Source: Piper betle
Taxonomy: Eukaryota; Streptophyta; Magnoliopsida; Piperales; Piperaceae
Assembly (NCBI GenBank): GCA_033002965.1
Contig: JAURVB010014879.1
Coordinates: 62,001 to 126,000 of the forward strand
DNA length: 64,000 nt
Direction of reading: 5' to 3'
Part shown: piece by piece, positions 24,199 through 37,062 of the stretch
Numbering within the stretch: position 1 is the first letter of the stretch
How the letters are laid out: the number at the start of each line of letters is the position of its first letter
Notes under the pieces: model-generated
Database searches by the model: none
Told to the model about the DNA's origin: nothing
What the model saw: only the letters and a program-made list of their open reading frames with translations
Translations under genes and position numbers: made by a program

Positions 24199-25113
24199 GA
24201 TTTGAGACCGGCAAAAACAAATCTTAGGGATGTCCATTCAACATGACAAAGGAGCTAGAAATCTTTGGGTGTCACAGGAAACGTACATAGAAAAAGTACT
24301 TGAAAAATTCAACATGAAAAATGTAAAGCCAATTAGAATTCCACTTGGAGGTCACTTCAATTTGAAGAAAAGTGACTTAAGTGAAATAGAAATGAAGGAA
24401 ATGAGAAAGGTTTCTTATGCTTCTGCGGTTGGTAGTTTGATGTATGCTATGGTTTGTACAAGGTCCGGACATAACATATACAGTTGGAATGGTTTGTAGA
24501 CATTTAGCAAATCCGAGCAAAGAGCATTGGCAAATACTTAAATGGATAATGATGTACTTGAGAGTACATCCAAAATGTGTTTGTATTTTGGAAGTGATAA
24601 ACCTTCATTAGTTGGCTACACTGATGCAGACATGGCATGTGAGTTGGAGACAAGAAGGTCAACATCTGAGTTTGTTGTTAATTTTGCTAATCGGGCTGTG
24701 TCTTAGTAGTCTAGGTAGCAAAAATGTGTTGCATTATCTATATTTGAAGCAGAATTTATTGCTGCTACAACAGCTTACAAGGAGATGCTATGGACGAAGA
24801 GATTTTTGAATGAAATTGGTGTTAAGCAGGATAAATACATTGTACACTATGATAGCTAGAGTGTAATTCACCTGAGTAAGAATTCAAGTTTTCATTCAGG
24901 AGCAAACACATTGATGTGAGATATCATTAGATAAAAGATGTGTTAGAAAGTAAATCTCTTGAGCTAACAAAAATTTATACCGCAAAGAATGTGTCAAATA
25001 TAATGACTAAAGTTATATTAAAGGAGAAATATGTTTATTGCTGGAATAGAGTAGGCGTGGATGGAGCTTCCATGTCAGCTAGAGGTATTTCATAGAGTTG
25101 GGAAGTGGAGGTC

Positions 25114-25653
25114 TGTTGGGTTGTCCCTGCTCCATAAATACATGAAATTGCAACCTCATTTTGGGCAAAAATTAAAATTTTGAAGATTTAGTTTGTTGAA
25201 AGGAATAAAAACAACATCAGACGTTTTTCCTCTTAGGTTTTTAGGATTTTGATTTTTGGAAAAAAATGACCAGAGAGGAGAAAAGAAAATTGTGTGGATT
25301 GAAGAAATGTTTATATTTTGTTGAAATTCGATTGCAATCGTCAATGGTAACCTCATTAAGTTCTTAATTTATAATTCTCTGTTTTCTTTCTTTGTGATTA
25401 ATACTAATTTTGTAAAATGTACAGTAAATTAGAATTAGAGAGTTTGTTCTCTTGCGGATCTTTTTCTACATCAGAATTGTAATATAGTGAATTTAATCTG
25501 GCTATTTGCTCGTGGTTTTTCCCAAATTTAAGGTTTTCATGTAAAATTTGTGCTTGGTTGATCTTTCTTCTCAAATTTGTTTGGTGTGTCTATTTTGATT
25601 AGCACATTTCATAGTTGTGTCGAAATGGGAATTTAGTTTGGTTAATCCCAACA
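25114..25653 (+). repeat. Copia 3' LTR
   Basis: Begins TGTTGGGTTGTCCCTGCTCC and ends GTTAATCCCAACA. It is similar to the 5' LTR but with many substitutions and small indels, which indicates an old insertion. Confidence 0.9.
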
Positions 25654-25658
25654 CTATT

Positions 25659-27060
25659 GCTTGCCCATCTTGTGTCTGTTGTATCGTTGGAGTTCTTTCG
25701 CTAATTGTTGCCAACCGATGAGTTCGTGAAGCCAAGGATTCTCGCTGCTTCATCCTGCCACTAGTCTGTTTTGAGTCCAGCTAAAAAGAAGTATTGGAGT
25801 TGGAACTTGGAGAGGAGAACCTGTCAGTTTGTATGCAGTGTTGAAGCCTCGCCTCACCAAAGTTAGTGTCACTCTTTGACGACGCTCGGTGACTGGGAAT
25901 TGTTGCTGTTGGAATCAAGAGGAAGGGGTTGTTGCAATTTCAGAAAACAGGGGATTTGAAGGAAGTTCGGTGGCTGAGTACGGATTTTAGAAGCGACATA
26001 GAAGTTTTCATCGGAAGTCACCTTGTCGAGTAAATTGTTGCTTTGTTGATCATTGTCACTACAGGGTAGAAAACCAAGCCCTTTGCTACATGGTTTGGAA
26101 TGAAGGAGAGAACGACAGCCTTGCCCAAGGAAAATCCAACAGGCCCTGCACGTCACCTGACTCCTTGCCGTTGAGAGGATTTACCAACAAAGTCAAGCCA
26201 TTTTGTTGCCAATCATGATTGTCACCAATCATGATTGTTGCCAATCGAGGGACGCCGCTGCTTACCGGAAGCTGCCACCGTCGCTGGCATGAACACCCGC
26301 CACAAAGAGGAAGAAGTGATTGAAGGGGTGACCGAGTTCGAGACCTGGCGTAGCTGACTTGCAAACCGTGTATGGTTCGGTTCGGTTCATCTTAGAGCTC
26401 ACTTTGGAATTTATTCTCGAGGAAACTCGTTACCCCATCATTTTTCAACATTTTGAACACGATGGTGAAGTCCATTTATTTATTTGAGCTATTTATTTGA
26501 GCGATGCAAGGACCGTTTTTAGAACTTTCAAGGAACGATCTATATATGGAGTCAAAAAATTAAAATAATAAAAATTTTACTAAGATTTATAATTTGTAAA
26601 GAAATTGAAAATGAGTAGACGGTGAAGACACATCTCACCGTGGATTGAGTTAGAAATTTAAGTTGAAACTCTAAAGAATCACATAAAATTTCTTGCGTGT
26701 TATTTTATGCCTATGACGTTTTATTTTTATCGTATTATTTATTTGTGCAGCAAAGGCACTTCGGCCCCGCCGAACACTCAAACTCGAATCGAAAGACGCA
26801 ATCCGCATGGGCGGATAATCTCACGTCCGAACATGTTTATCACTTTTTATTATTTTTTTAAATGATAAAAAGAATTTAATCATGTTGTTTTAATCAAATT
26901 CAAACCCTTGGTAGAATATGGAGAAAAGATCTTATTGCATCATGACAAATGACAAATGACAAATAGGAGACGCGGACAGAAATTATGAGAAAGACTAGGT
27001 TGTTTTTAGTGAATATTTAGGGTATATACCCTAAATTGTTCCTGTATTTTCCGACAAGAA
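25659..27060. other. Intergenic interval, right flank of the copia insertion
   Basis: 25,659-26,380 continues the GC-balanced, unclassified sequence interrupted by copia. 26,380-27,060 is AT-rich, with a short GACAAAT tandem run near 26,943-26,965. No gene is supported. Confidence 0.45.
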
Positions 27061-27213
27061 ATAAATTTGCTTATCTTTAAAAAAAAAGTTTTGGGCTTTT
27101 GGTCAAGAATATGGCCCATGGGCCTCAAACCCCAAAAAGCCCATCTCCCACCTTGCCCTGCCACCAGTCTCCACCCATCTCCAACCACCGCCGTCCGGCG
27201 AGCTCCGCCGCCG

Positions 27214-28421
27214 CCATGTCCCACTCCATCCTCCTCTCCGTCACCTCCCACCCCCACATCCGCCGCCAACACCACCTTCCTCCCCCGCCCACCCCATTCT
27301 CCGGCAGCCTCCACCTCCCCCATCAATCCTATTTCCATTTCCATCACTGACAACAAATCCTCCTCCGCCATCTGGGAGGACCCAGATCCCCCGTTCTGCC
27401 GCCGGCGACATTTTCGCCGGCCGAGGAGGAGGCGAATGGAAAAGGTAAAGGTAAAAGTAAGAGAAAGTTGGAGTTGGCAATGATATTCGGTCTATGGTAC
27501 GCCTACAATATCATATTCAACATATACAATAAGAAGGCGCTGAATGTTTTTCCATATCCATGGCTTCCTCTCCTCCCTCCAACTCCTCGCCGGCTCCCTG
27601 TGGATGTCGGTCCTCTGGTCCGCCAACCTCCAACCCCGCCCCGCCGTCTCCAAGCCCTTCCTTCTCGCCCTCCTCGGGCCCGCCCTCTTCCACACCGTCG
27701 GCCACGTCTCCGCCTGCGTCTCCTTATCCAACGCTGCCGTCTCCTTCACCCACGTAATCAAGTCCGCCGAGCCCGTCTTCTCCGTCGCCTTCTCCGCCGT
27801 CCTCGGCGCCGCCTTCCTACCCTCCCCCCGTCTGGCTCTCCCTCCTCCCCATCGTCCTCGGGTGCTCCCTCGCCGCCGTCACCGAGGCCTCCTTCACCCC
27901 CGCGGGGCTCTGGGGGGCCGTGGTCAGCAACGTCGGCTTCGTCCTGCGCAACATCTACTCCAAAAAAAGCCTGAACGATTTCCGCGGCGAAGTCGACGGG
28001 CTAAACCTCTACGGATGCATCACCATCCTCTCACTGCTGTACCTGGTTCCCGTCGCCATCTTTGTCGAAGGACCGCACTGGGCGGAGGGGTATCGCCGGG
28101 CGATAGAGATAATCTACAACAGCGGTAATAAGAGGCCAAGTATATTATTATGCCAATGGATTGGGATTTCGGGCGTTTTCTACCATTTATATAACCAGGC
28201 GTCGTACCAGGCGCTGGACGAAATCAGCCCACTGACGTTCTCGGTGGGGAATACGATGAAGAGGGTGGCGGTGATTGTGGCGAGTGTGATTGTTTTCCGG
28301 AACCAGGTGCGGCCGCTCAATGCGTTGGGATCCGCCATGGCCATCTTCGGGACATTTCATCTACTCGCAGGCCACTTCTGCCCATAAGATTGAAAGGGAA
28401 AAAGAGGAGCTAATTCTTTGA
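27214..28421 (+). CDS. XPT: Plastid xylulose-5-phosphate/phosphate translocator (XPT)-like, frame disrupted
   Basis: An intronless sequence matches the plastid phosphate translocator family, closest to XPT, which is also intronless in Arabidopsis. It would exchange xylulose 5-phosphate or triose phosphates for phosphate at the inner envelope. Conserved blocks in order are [95 protein letters not shown] and [11 protein letters not shown], then [13 protein letters not shown]. The frame changes at about 27,388-27,392 (C run), 27,567 (extra C), 27,824-27,829 (C run) and 28,357-28,360. After the last change a YSQAT tail reads to a stop at 28,419-28,421; without it, translation stops at 28,387. The loop near 28,115-28,160 is also poorly conserved. 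The Pro/Ser-rich transit peptide start (ATG 27,214) is uncertain. It is either a recent pseudogene or an intact gene carrying assembly indels. Confidence 0.85.
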
Positions 28422-29376
28422 ATTCTTCTTTTTTAAAAAAAAATCCATCCATTATTGGTTAGCTTTTAAATATCAATCAATCATTGTTGTTGCTTTTGTA
28501 ACAAAACTCTATAAATATCGTACTCACCTCCTATCTATTTTTATTTATTAATGGAAGAGAAATCGAAAATAGTGTTTGATAAAAATTAGGTGCTTCAATT
28601 AATTTAAAATTAGAATCTATCTCTTTGTCTAAATGAATTTTTTAAAAAAATATCTCTAAAGCGTAAGATTATTAGTGTTCTTAATAATAGGGAGTGTTTA
28701 TTAAATTTGATTCTATCTCTAATATAATGTCATATCCGGCCATAACTTGTATTTTAGTCATAAAATTACTTTCTCCTTTACAGAAAAAACATCGTTCCTT
28801 TACAGAAAAAAACAACGATGTTGACGAGCCACAGTAATATTGAGCAAAAATATAACTAAGTGATAGTTCCCAATCAAATTTCTTTGGAAAAAAATCTTTC
28901 TACTGGTAGCTTGCTCTAATTCTCTCAAGAAACTTTTAGAAAAAATATCTTTAGTCTTATGTAGCCTACTCTAGTCCCCTTAGGAAACTTTCATGATTGG
29001 GTTAGTTATACATTTCATATGTTTTTAGCGATTTATGTGAGCATCATCAAATGATATAAATCTTAGATAAGAATTATAACACCCTAGAGCGTCCTTATTG
29101 GCTATCATTTACTCCAACAGCATGTAGGGTTCCCTGAACGAAGTAATATCTCACGTCGAATAAATCCTTTAACCCTTCCTCAATTATGACCAATTTCAAA
29201 TACATAAGCATTATAAGGCAGAGTTTGGTTTGTTGGGTGATAGTAGAAAAGTTTGACAGATAAGTCACATTTACCGTCACTCTACAAAACCATACATGAG
29301 ATTTTCACCTTATACAGCTCCTCCCTCCCCGTAGGAAAAATGCATAAAGAGAGAAAAAAAATGCCATGTAAAATTG
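28422..29376. other. Intergenic interval between convergent XPT-like and TraB genes
   Basis: AT-rich sequence holding the 3' ends of two convergent genes. There is a duplicated ACAGAAAAAA-CTCCTTTA motif near 28,770-28,815. No gene is seen. Confidence 0.45.
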
Positions 29377-30514
29377 TTAGACGAGAGAGGGAAGAGAAGC
29401 TTTTAGCAGTTCAAACAAGGCCCACGCAACAAGCCCTATTATTGTGTCCCGGGCTATACTTTTGACGAAAGAATCAAGCCATCCATTAACGTTGCTATTG
29501 CTAGAGGGACTCTTGCCGGCAAGGTCACGAAATCTCAAGTCTCCCTGGTCAGATACCAATGCATATACAACTCCGTTCATATGGCTTCTTCCAACAACAC
29601 CCACCACTCTTTTCATCTTGTTCACTGCCTTGCTTCTTTTCAAAGACCATGCAAGATACTATAACACATTGAAAATAATATTAGCTATGATGAGACAGAT
29701 ATATAATAAGCTTATATAGTGTATATATAAGCTAAGCTAGGTAGAAAAGAAGAACAAATTCTGAATTTTGTCTACGATTGCGACGAAAATTTGAGCAAAA
29801 CGGTAAAGAAGAAGAAAACAGGATCAAAAGAAACTATTTAGCAATATTTGTGTGTGTGCTATATATATACCGTGTCTCTTTCATGTATAAGGGGATTGAG
29901 GAGGGAGGGATACGAAAGGCTCAGCTGCTCATACAACTGCAATGTGCTCTCATCCTTTTCATGTTCCTTCATCAACCCAAGATTGGGCAAATGAGATATT
30001 ATCAAAATCATGCAATAACATATGCAGATGGCCAAAATTTTTAAGTTTATAACTAAATAGAGAACAATGAGGCGATTTCTATACGAAAAAAAATTAGTGT
30101 CAAGTCTGCCGATCATACTCCCATGTCAGCTCAAGTTAATGCAAGCCTTCAGATTACAGTGACGATTTAATAAAAAAAATATAAGTTTGTCTACTTTAAA
30201 AATATATAACCATACGGTTTGAAAGGACAACTAAATTCACTTTGATTAAACTGATATTCTTTATATATATATATATATATATATCAACTTGACCTAATAG
30301 TAAGCAATTTTAACATCGCAAAGAGATCTAAACTTCAATTTCACCTTAGATACATCCATTAATGATGGGGACGCGACACCGCGAATAAGTGAAATGATGA
30401 GGTCTGTTTTCTCATTCCAATTAAGAGATTTCAAGCCCTTTCTAGCTGTGTAAAATAGACGTAAAAGATAAATTCAACATTTAAATATTGTATTAAAATG
30501 TCACCATTAGCATA

Positions 30515-30581
<67 letters not shown>

Positions 30582-32996
30582 CACACCCACACTTCATGTA
30601 GAGAATTAACTAGAGGGCAAAAATTAAAGGTGAGCTATATATACCGTTTTCTTTTATATGGTTATTCCCATTTTTTTGGGTGGAATACTGCTATATATAA
30701 TAGGGTCATATTGAAGGGACATTGGAAATAGGATATTTATTTCTAATAGATCCACCACATTTCATCTTAACAGATAATTAATGGTATCGTTATTTAAGTT
30801 TCACAAGGTGTTCAAGTACTTAAAAGTGGATTGATAACTTTTTATTTTCAGAAAACATGAAGACCAAAGTTAATTTATATCTATATTTTTTATAAAACTC
30901 AGGATAATCTATAAAATATATGTAAATGACATGTATCTTTCACTACAAATTGGGCTTCATGTGTAGCAGCTAGAACAATATATTATATTTGATGCTACTC
31001 ACCTAAATAGCCTTCAATTAACTATTGTATTACCTTCTAATAATTAGCAACTACTTTAAAAATTATGAACTTCAACAGAAAGAAATATGACAATAAAATT
31101 GTGACAATATTATAGTTTAAACATGTATACCTACTAACATACAGTTATTTCAATTGGTCTATCTCCCAAAACTATCTGAGCCCCAATCTCTTCAGATACC
31201 TTCCTGGCAGCTCGAAACTGCAGTAATATATATTTTTTGTTTTGAAAAACATTAGTTCACTCGTAGCTAAATTGAAAGCAATGTTATACAAAAAAACTAT
31301 ATACCTCATCTCCAAAAGGTCGATTGGTATTGGAAGATATTTTGAGGAGAAAATTGCAAGAAGCAACCTCAATGCCAGGGCAGTTTGTCCTCCTGCCATG
31401 AAAAAAAATCACCATTATCCCCCAAAAACTAATTTGTTTTAGACAATTAACTTCCAGCGCTGTACTTTGAATTAAGGTGTATTAGTTTAAGGACATTAGA
31501 AAGTACAAATTTGTGTATCCAAATTTGTATTAATTAAGTGATTATTGATATGAATAGCCAAATAAATTATTAGTTTATACAAAAACAACATATATGAGAT
31601 CTGCAAATGGCTCCCTGCTTTGTAGAGATTGGTCTCAAGTATGCAGCCTGCTAAACATCTATAAAAATCATGCAACCAGATGCTATGTTAGTGAACAGTT
31701 ATGACTGAGCTTTACAGGCTAGTTTGTCATGAGTAAGGAAGCATGGAACAACGCAAACGTATAAATTATACCCACATAAAAATTTAAAAGAAACGTATCA
31801 TTCACAGCCATAATTTATAACAGTATTGATATGGGTGGATTGGAAGTTTTTTTCATGCTAAGCTTTGGCATGAACGCTTCGCTATGTAACAACTAACAAG
31901 AAGAATAAGTAACGGCGTAGACAAACTGTTAATTAGGAGTATAGATACATAGTATATATGTCTTCGGATATATAAGCATGATGTATAAAGTATATATTCA
32001 ATCAAGAAAAGGGAAGACCATGACTTACCCAAATTGATGCTGCGATTTACAGCCCCAAAAAAATTGTTCCCACTGAGAGAAAACATGTTAGACTGGAGGG
32101 AAGGGAGATTATCGTCTTCTCCACTTGTGTACATTATCCCAGCCCTGCTAGTACCAAAGCTACTAAGTTAGCAATATTATTTTCAATTATCTATGCAAGA
32201 GTACCTCAAATTATGGATATTTTCCACGGTTCAGAACTCTCAATTTTTTTGGTCATTTTTATTTACAATATACTAGGTTTCACCCATGGTACATATAAAT
32301 CATAGAGAAGGCAAATGGGGATGTAGGTTAAGATTTCTTTCCATGATTGCAATGGCCAAGCAAAGCCTCAATATCTAATTTTGCGGAAAAAGAATATTTA
32401 AATTGTCGTGGAAGAAACTATTTTCTATGAGAATTCAATTAAATTTTAAAGAAGGGTCATCGCGAAATAAAATATATACGAAAGTAAAATAGTAAAAAAT
32501 TAACTTAATTCAGAATTTATTATTTTTAAAATGAAAATTCTCATGAGTATATACCTGCTCCGGCAGAGCTCCACCACCACCCTCTCCGGCCTCACCGCCC
32601 TGGCCACGCGCTCGACGGCCGACGCCGACTCCTCGGAGACGTGCGAGGTGCCGACTAGCCAAATCGCCTCGGGCTCGACGAATGCGGCCCTCCAGGGGGC
32701 ACAGGGCCGAACCGCTTCTTCTCAACCAGCACCAGGCTGCCATCCTCCACCAGGTCCAGCAGCTCCGGGTGCGTTTCGGCAATCGCCGCCCGCGAGTCGC
32801 CCATGATCTCGACTCGGTAGTCGAACTCGGGAGGCGGGGGTCTCAACGCCGCCACAGTGGATACGCCGGCGGCGGTGGCATGGGATTTGGCGAAGGTCGT
32901 TGGAAGTTTGAGGTGGGAGAGTTTTGTGAGGTGGGTCAGGTTTGGAGAGATGATTGGCGGTGAAGATATGAGGGTCTTCATCAATGGAAGCTTCAT
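29377..32996 (-). CDS. TraB/GumN-family protein, seven exons, frame disrupted
   Basis: Exons on the minus strand, all with GT-AG sites: 32,996-32,555, 32,144-32,029, 31,392-31,305, 31,217-31,143, 30,445-30,345, 29,966-29,871 (acceptor less certain) and 29,658-29,377. The N-terminus (MKLPLMKTLISS...) looks like an organelle-targeting peptide. TraB-family signatures are IWLVGTSHVSEESA and VVVELCRSRAGIMYT in exons 1-2, then TALALRLLLAIFSSK, ARKVSEEIGAQIVLGDRPIE, ASPSLMDVSK, LSYPSLLNPLIHERD, YLAWSLKRSKAVNKMKR and VVGVVGRSHMNGV, followed by a C-terminal hydrophobic helix (IIGLVAWALFELL). Plant TraB proteins are membrane-linked and poorly characterised. Three single-base losses break the frame: a C run (32,695-32,699, seen as G on the plus strand), an A run (31,340-31,343, T on plus) and one G near 30,432. 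Everything else is conserved, so assembly error is a real alternative to pseudogenisation. Role unknown. Confidence 0.85.
30518..30579. repeat. (TA)n microsatellite in a TraB intron
   Basis: About 31 uninterrupted TA units in the intron between exons 4 and 5. A shorter TA run lies at about 30,264-30,283 in the next intron. Confidence 0.95.
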
Positions 32997-35900
32997 CTTT
33001 TCTTTCTTGTTATTGTTCTTGAGTCTTCTTGTTGGGAGGTTGGAGATTGTGGCGGGAACTGTGAGTGGATAACATGGAGAGTGAGATCCAGTGATCACTC
33101 TATCACTCTTCATGTCCAGAGTTGTCCATGGCCTAAAAGCCATGGACAAAAAGTCCATGGACATGACATGTCCGTCACCCGTTTACCAACAAGCATTTTC
33201 TATTTTTAAAATCACGTAGAAGGAAAGAAAAATAGGTTGCAAGCATGGGTTCGGGCTAGATATGAATAGGATAATGGTCATATTCATATCCAACCTTAAA
33301 ATCTGAAGATTATATATATTTTATTTATCATATTTGTATTTAATCCAAATTATATAACCCGTATCCAATAACGGTTTGCTAGGGAGGTATTTCATGAAAC
33401 TAAAATTTTGAAATTGTGATTGTATTTGGTCCGTATATATATCAAGCCTGCCATGATTGTCCATGGGATTTTATAATCAAACCTAGTGTATTTTTTTCTT
33501 TAATTTTAATTTTGGGGATGTATTACTATAGAATTAATCAAGAGAAGTAGGTCGTATAATTGATAATGTGATGAGCACAATGCTATTGAAATAAAAGATT
33601 TACCTTGTTTATATTAGCATTATGAGCTTGCAGCAAAACAAGTTAAGTAGAAGAATTACAAGTTAATTAGGTTCAATTAAGAACTTGGGCTTTCTACATT
33701 TACAAAGGCTAGTATCTTATCTTTTATTCCAACCAAATCCTAGCTACTTGTTGATGCTCATGAAGAAGGGGACAACATGTATGCTTCAAAAATGCTAGAA
33801 AAAATAACCATTATTCTCATTTTAAAATGCATTTATATACTTCAAATTATGCTTATGATCATATAGGCATGATTTGTTATAATTTTTATTGACAGGCAGA
33901 CGATATATCAAATCAGATTTAAATGAATTCAAATATGGTGTTGAGTTGCAACTTAACCTATACAAATTAAGAATTTTGTTCCTATAAAAAAACTTATATA
34001 TTACATAATTTAATGACACATTCCAATGGTTTTTAAGAAATAGGCTTTTTACCCATCTATTTTCCTTCAATTGATGTATGGCACTAACATTGGTCCAGTG
34101 ACTAGGTTAAACGAACAATTCAAATTTTTGGAGAAATAAATTAGATATATATTATGAAAAGCTTGAGCCAGCCTAAAGTTGACTTCAACTCTCATGATTA
34201 AGAGCATGTCGAGTCAAATTCAAGCAGGGGTTTTAAACTGTACACAGAACATGTCACGCACCTGTGTACACTTGCATACATTGTATATAATTAGGGTGGT
34301 TTCGATTTGTCATTCCTTGTTCGTCTTCTATTGGGTTTACAATTTTTAATTTTTGTAAAAAATAGTTGTTCAGGGTAGATAGTTTTTTATTTGTTTTTTT
34401 CTCCCAAGTTATTTGTTTTCTTGAAATTTCCCCTCTGATCATTATTCTTTGCCCAGGTTGGCAGCATGGGCAAGTTTTTTTTTTTTCTTTCTTCTCTCCC
34501 ATTGGGGTATGTCCTTTGTCTGATACAAAGTTGGAACGTGTGCTCTTTGGGAGTGATGTACTCCCTTTCCCCCTACCTTTGATTGGATCCTCTGATCCTC
34601 TCGCCCTGGCTGGTTTAGGGCCTTGCCAGATCCTGTAGGCCCCACATGGCAGTTTGGGACCCACACTCCATTTGCCGACATCAAATATAGAAATGCCCCT
34701 GCCAGCATCCACATATTACCCGGATTACCAATGCCATTGCCCTTGAATTAGGGTTTTGGTAAGATATTAGGGTTTCCATATTCAGAACAGCACAAGGGAA
34801 GGGGACATGAGAATCTTATCTTGTGCCTCGCTTTTGATGGGTTTGGTTGGTAGGTTGAGAGTTGAGACAACACCCCCATCCATTCTATTCCACACGACTC
34901 TTCAGTACCATGTATTATTTTCGCTGTGAACAAAGGTTTGAACTTTGAAATTATCAAATATGGTCATGAATTTCAATTTTCTTGGGTATATTGCATCATG
35001 CCAAGGAAGATTGACATTGGAAGAAAAATTAAGATGGCAGTAGATTTGGAAAATATACCTTCAAATAGAGAGACCAATTACTTGAGACAAATATAAATCA
35101 TGGGTTCATTGTTCACAGGGGACCTCAATATTGGTGCCGTGTCAATCGAGATAGGAGTAGAGAAAGCTGACCTACAATGGTCAGGAACAATGTTATATTG
35201 AATGGTGAACATTTATGTATAAACGGCTTAAGTCCACATCCATTCCTCCCTGGTTTGGCAGATGAGTAATAGTACGCAGTACATTCAAGTTGTTGTCTTA
35301 ATTAAGTTTCAATTGCTATATATATTCAATGACATACAAGTCTAGACAGTTCCTTTATACTCTTGTTTTATCAGGTTTTTAGAACATGTAGTACTGTTCT
35401 AGTACCTCTTATTATGTTTGATTTTGTTGGGAAGGATTTTGTTGATCTTCTTTGCCATTCTCAAATCAAAACTCAACCACTTTGAAGACGAAGATAATGG
35501 GATGCAAGGAAAAGAAGGAGAAATAAGCTTTTTTGGCAAAAGGTAGATCTAGTCTTTCTCTAACTTGATTGATATTTCGTCAAACATAGTGTGTGTTTAT
35601 CATATGTGCTTAAGTAGATTCAATCTTACATTTACAGTGAGCTTACTTGTATATGGTAGACATATATATTTTGCTCTACCTACACTCTGTTTGCGCTTGT
35701 TGGCGGAAACAATCTGGACGAGCAACTTCCTATTATTGCTGAGGAGAAAAATAGTAATTAAGGCTGATTTGAGCTTTTCACTGGCGCTTGACTCATTAGA
35801 ATCTACCAATATTAATTTGGATTTCTTCTTTTTTCTCCTTATCTTAAAAAGAGGTTGAAGTCATGCAGACAAATGGCAAATTTTAATAGACAAATGTCTT

Positions 35901-36980
35901 CTGGGTTCTCACCTTTCTTTTTTCTAAGCTTGAGACCAGCAATGCAGGGCATAGAGGAGTTATAAAATTTTGAATTTGGATATGTAAAATTTTATGAGTA
36001 ACCACTTTGCATAAAAGGCTCAACTAATCGTTACAATAATATAAGTTTGAGTCCATTGAGTATGATTTGGAGTTGAGTTTGTTGTTGGTAAGGGAAAAGT
36101 GATAAACTCGGGTTATCTAGCTAGTTTAGCATACTCAAGCATTAGAATTATAGCTCACCATTTAATTAAGAGAAAGATTGAGTCCTTAAGGGTGCAATAA
36201 TTTATTGAGTGACCAGAAGTATAAAATATGATAGGAATAAAGTAATAGTAATTTTGGTCAATGTAAAAAACAAGCTTTCAAGTCTGTATCTTATCATCTT
36301 TTTGTTCTTGTTGAGATGCTCACCTACAATATTTGCTTTTTGTTGAATATGTATTTGCAGATAGCCTTAGTTGATCCCAGCTCAAAACAGTCCTCAAATA
36401 TGAACTTCAAGGTAGATCCGGACTTTTATAAGTTCCAAGTCTCAAACATATCTTATATGACTATTATATTCCTAGTTCACATTTCACTTTACTTTATGAA
36501 AAAAACATAGACTTTATACTTAGGTTGCGTTCTAAAAATAAGGTATTATTGATTATATATTGCAAGTATATAATTATGTTAAGCTTCTTTGATTGATACA
36601 TCATTTTAAACTAGGCAGCATGGCTGCAAAATATATATGTCCACCATGTCTCCATGTCTCTCATGTGGAGCTACAGTAACTCAAAGCACTATATATACAC
36701 AAAATACCTCCCATTACCACTGTACAAACCCAAACAACCATTCTTAACAATTCGACGGTGTCAAACCATGAACGACAAAATTCGAAGTGATCACATGCCC
36801 TCACGAAGGCAAATAGTACTGGGAGAACTGCACTGCTCGTCCCCACCGGTAAACCATCGTGGTGCTTGCCCTCACCTCCACTTGCCATGGCATATATCAA
36901 AATACTTTTTGTGGGTCTATCCACCAGCTCAATGTTGTTGATGTTGCATTGCAAAAGGCAGCACCCCCACCTTGATCCCC
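32997..36980. other. Intergenic interval between TraB and AP2/ERF genes
   Basis: The interval is mostly AT-rich. It contains a compact hairpin at 33,124-33,147. At 34,440-34,960 a GC-balanced block encodes nothing recognisable. An exon-like island sits at 36,361-36,411, between an acceptor (TTTGCAG) and a donor (AAG/GTAGAT), with no partner exons. I cannot support a gene. Confidence 0.4.
33124..33162. repeat. Hairpin plus palindrome upstream of TraB
   Basis: GTCCATGGC - six-base loop - GCCATGGAC forms a perfect 9-bp stem (33,124-33,147), followed by the palindrome GTCCATGGAC (33,153-33,162). It lies about 130-165 bases upstream of the presumed TraB start codon. GTCCATGG recurs near 33,459. 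Confidence 0.75.
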
Positions 36981-36982
36981 CC

Positions 36983-36992
36983 TATATATATA
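36983..36992 (+). promoter_or_regulatory. Candidate TATA box of the AP2/ERF gene
   Basis: TATATATATA about 75 bases upstream of the ERF start codon. It is in the expected range, but the surrounding sequence is generally TA-rich, so the exact element is uncertain. Confidence 0.4.
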
Positions 36993-37062
36993 CATATATA
37001 TAAATATATATATATGATAGTAACATGTTGACAATCCTGCACAATCCCTCTATGCAATTCTA

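Larger units (their letters stand above)
20827..25020 (+). pseudogene. Copia gag-pol polyprotein remnant
   Basis: Gag-like sequence starts near MIDHLYSKDLYEPI (20,827). The zinc knuckle CYYCDKTGHFKKDC lies at about 21,373-21,414. The protease stub is WVVDS, followed by a stop (21,549-21,567). Integrase has a Cys pair (CDHC, about 21,985), then SDNGGEY and KAPYTPQHN (22,266-22,360). Reverse transcriptase has NKWVYRIKNE (about 23,195), a stop within the GLKQAPRQW-type motif, and the catalytic VDDMLIVG (23,647-23,670). The TRIM then interrupts; after it come QILGMSIQHDKGARNLW (24,220-24,270) and RNase H with GYTDADMAC (24,615-24,645). In-frame stops occur throughout, for example 21,565, 21,902 and 23,287. 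No functional product is expected. Confidence 0.92.
20080..25653 (+). mobile_element. Ty1/copia LTR retrotransposon, decayed, with nested TRIM
   Basis: The element runs TGTTGG...CCAACA with a perfect 5-bp target duplication, CTATT, at 20,075-20,079 and 25,654-25,658. Order inside is LTR, degraded primer site, gag with a zinc knuckle, protease stub, integrase, reverse transcriptase and RNase H, then a purine tract (GGGAAGTGGAGG, about 25,100-25,111) before the 3' LTR. Integrase before RT defines the copia superfamily. Many stops and frameshifts, diverged LTRs and a secondary insertion show it is old and cannot move by itself. Confidence 0.93.

Noticed and set aside
34254..34714. Open frames of up to 152 codons on the minus strand
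   Set aside because: No recognisable domain, overlapping alternatives in other frames, no splice context.
36361..36411. Exon-like island flanked by AG and GT
   Set aside because: Only 17 codons with no neighbouring exons or homology that I can name.
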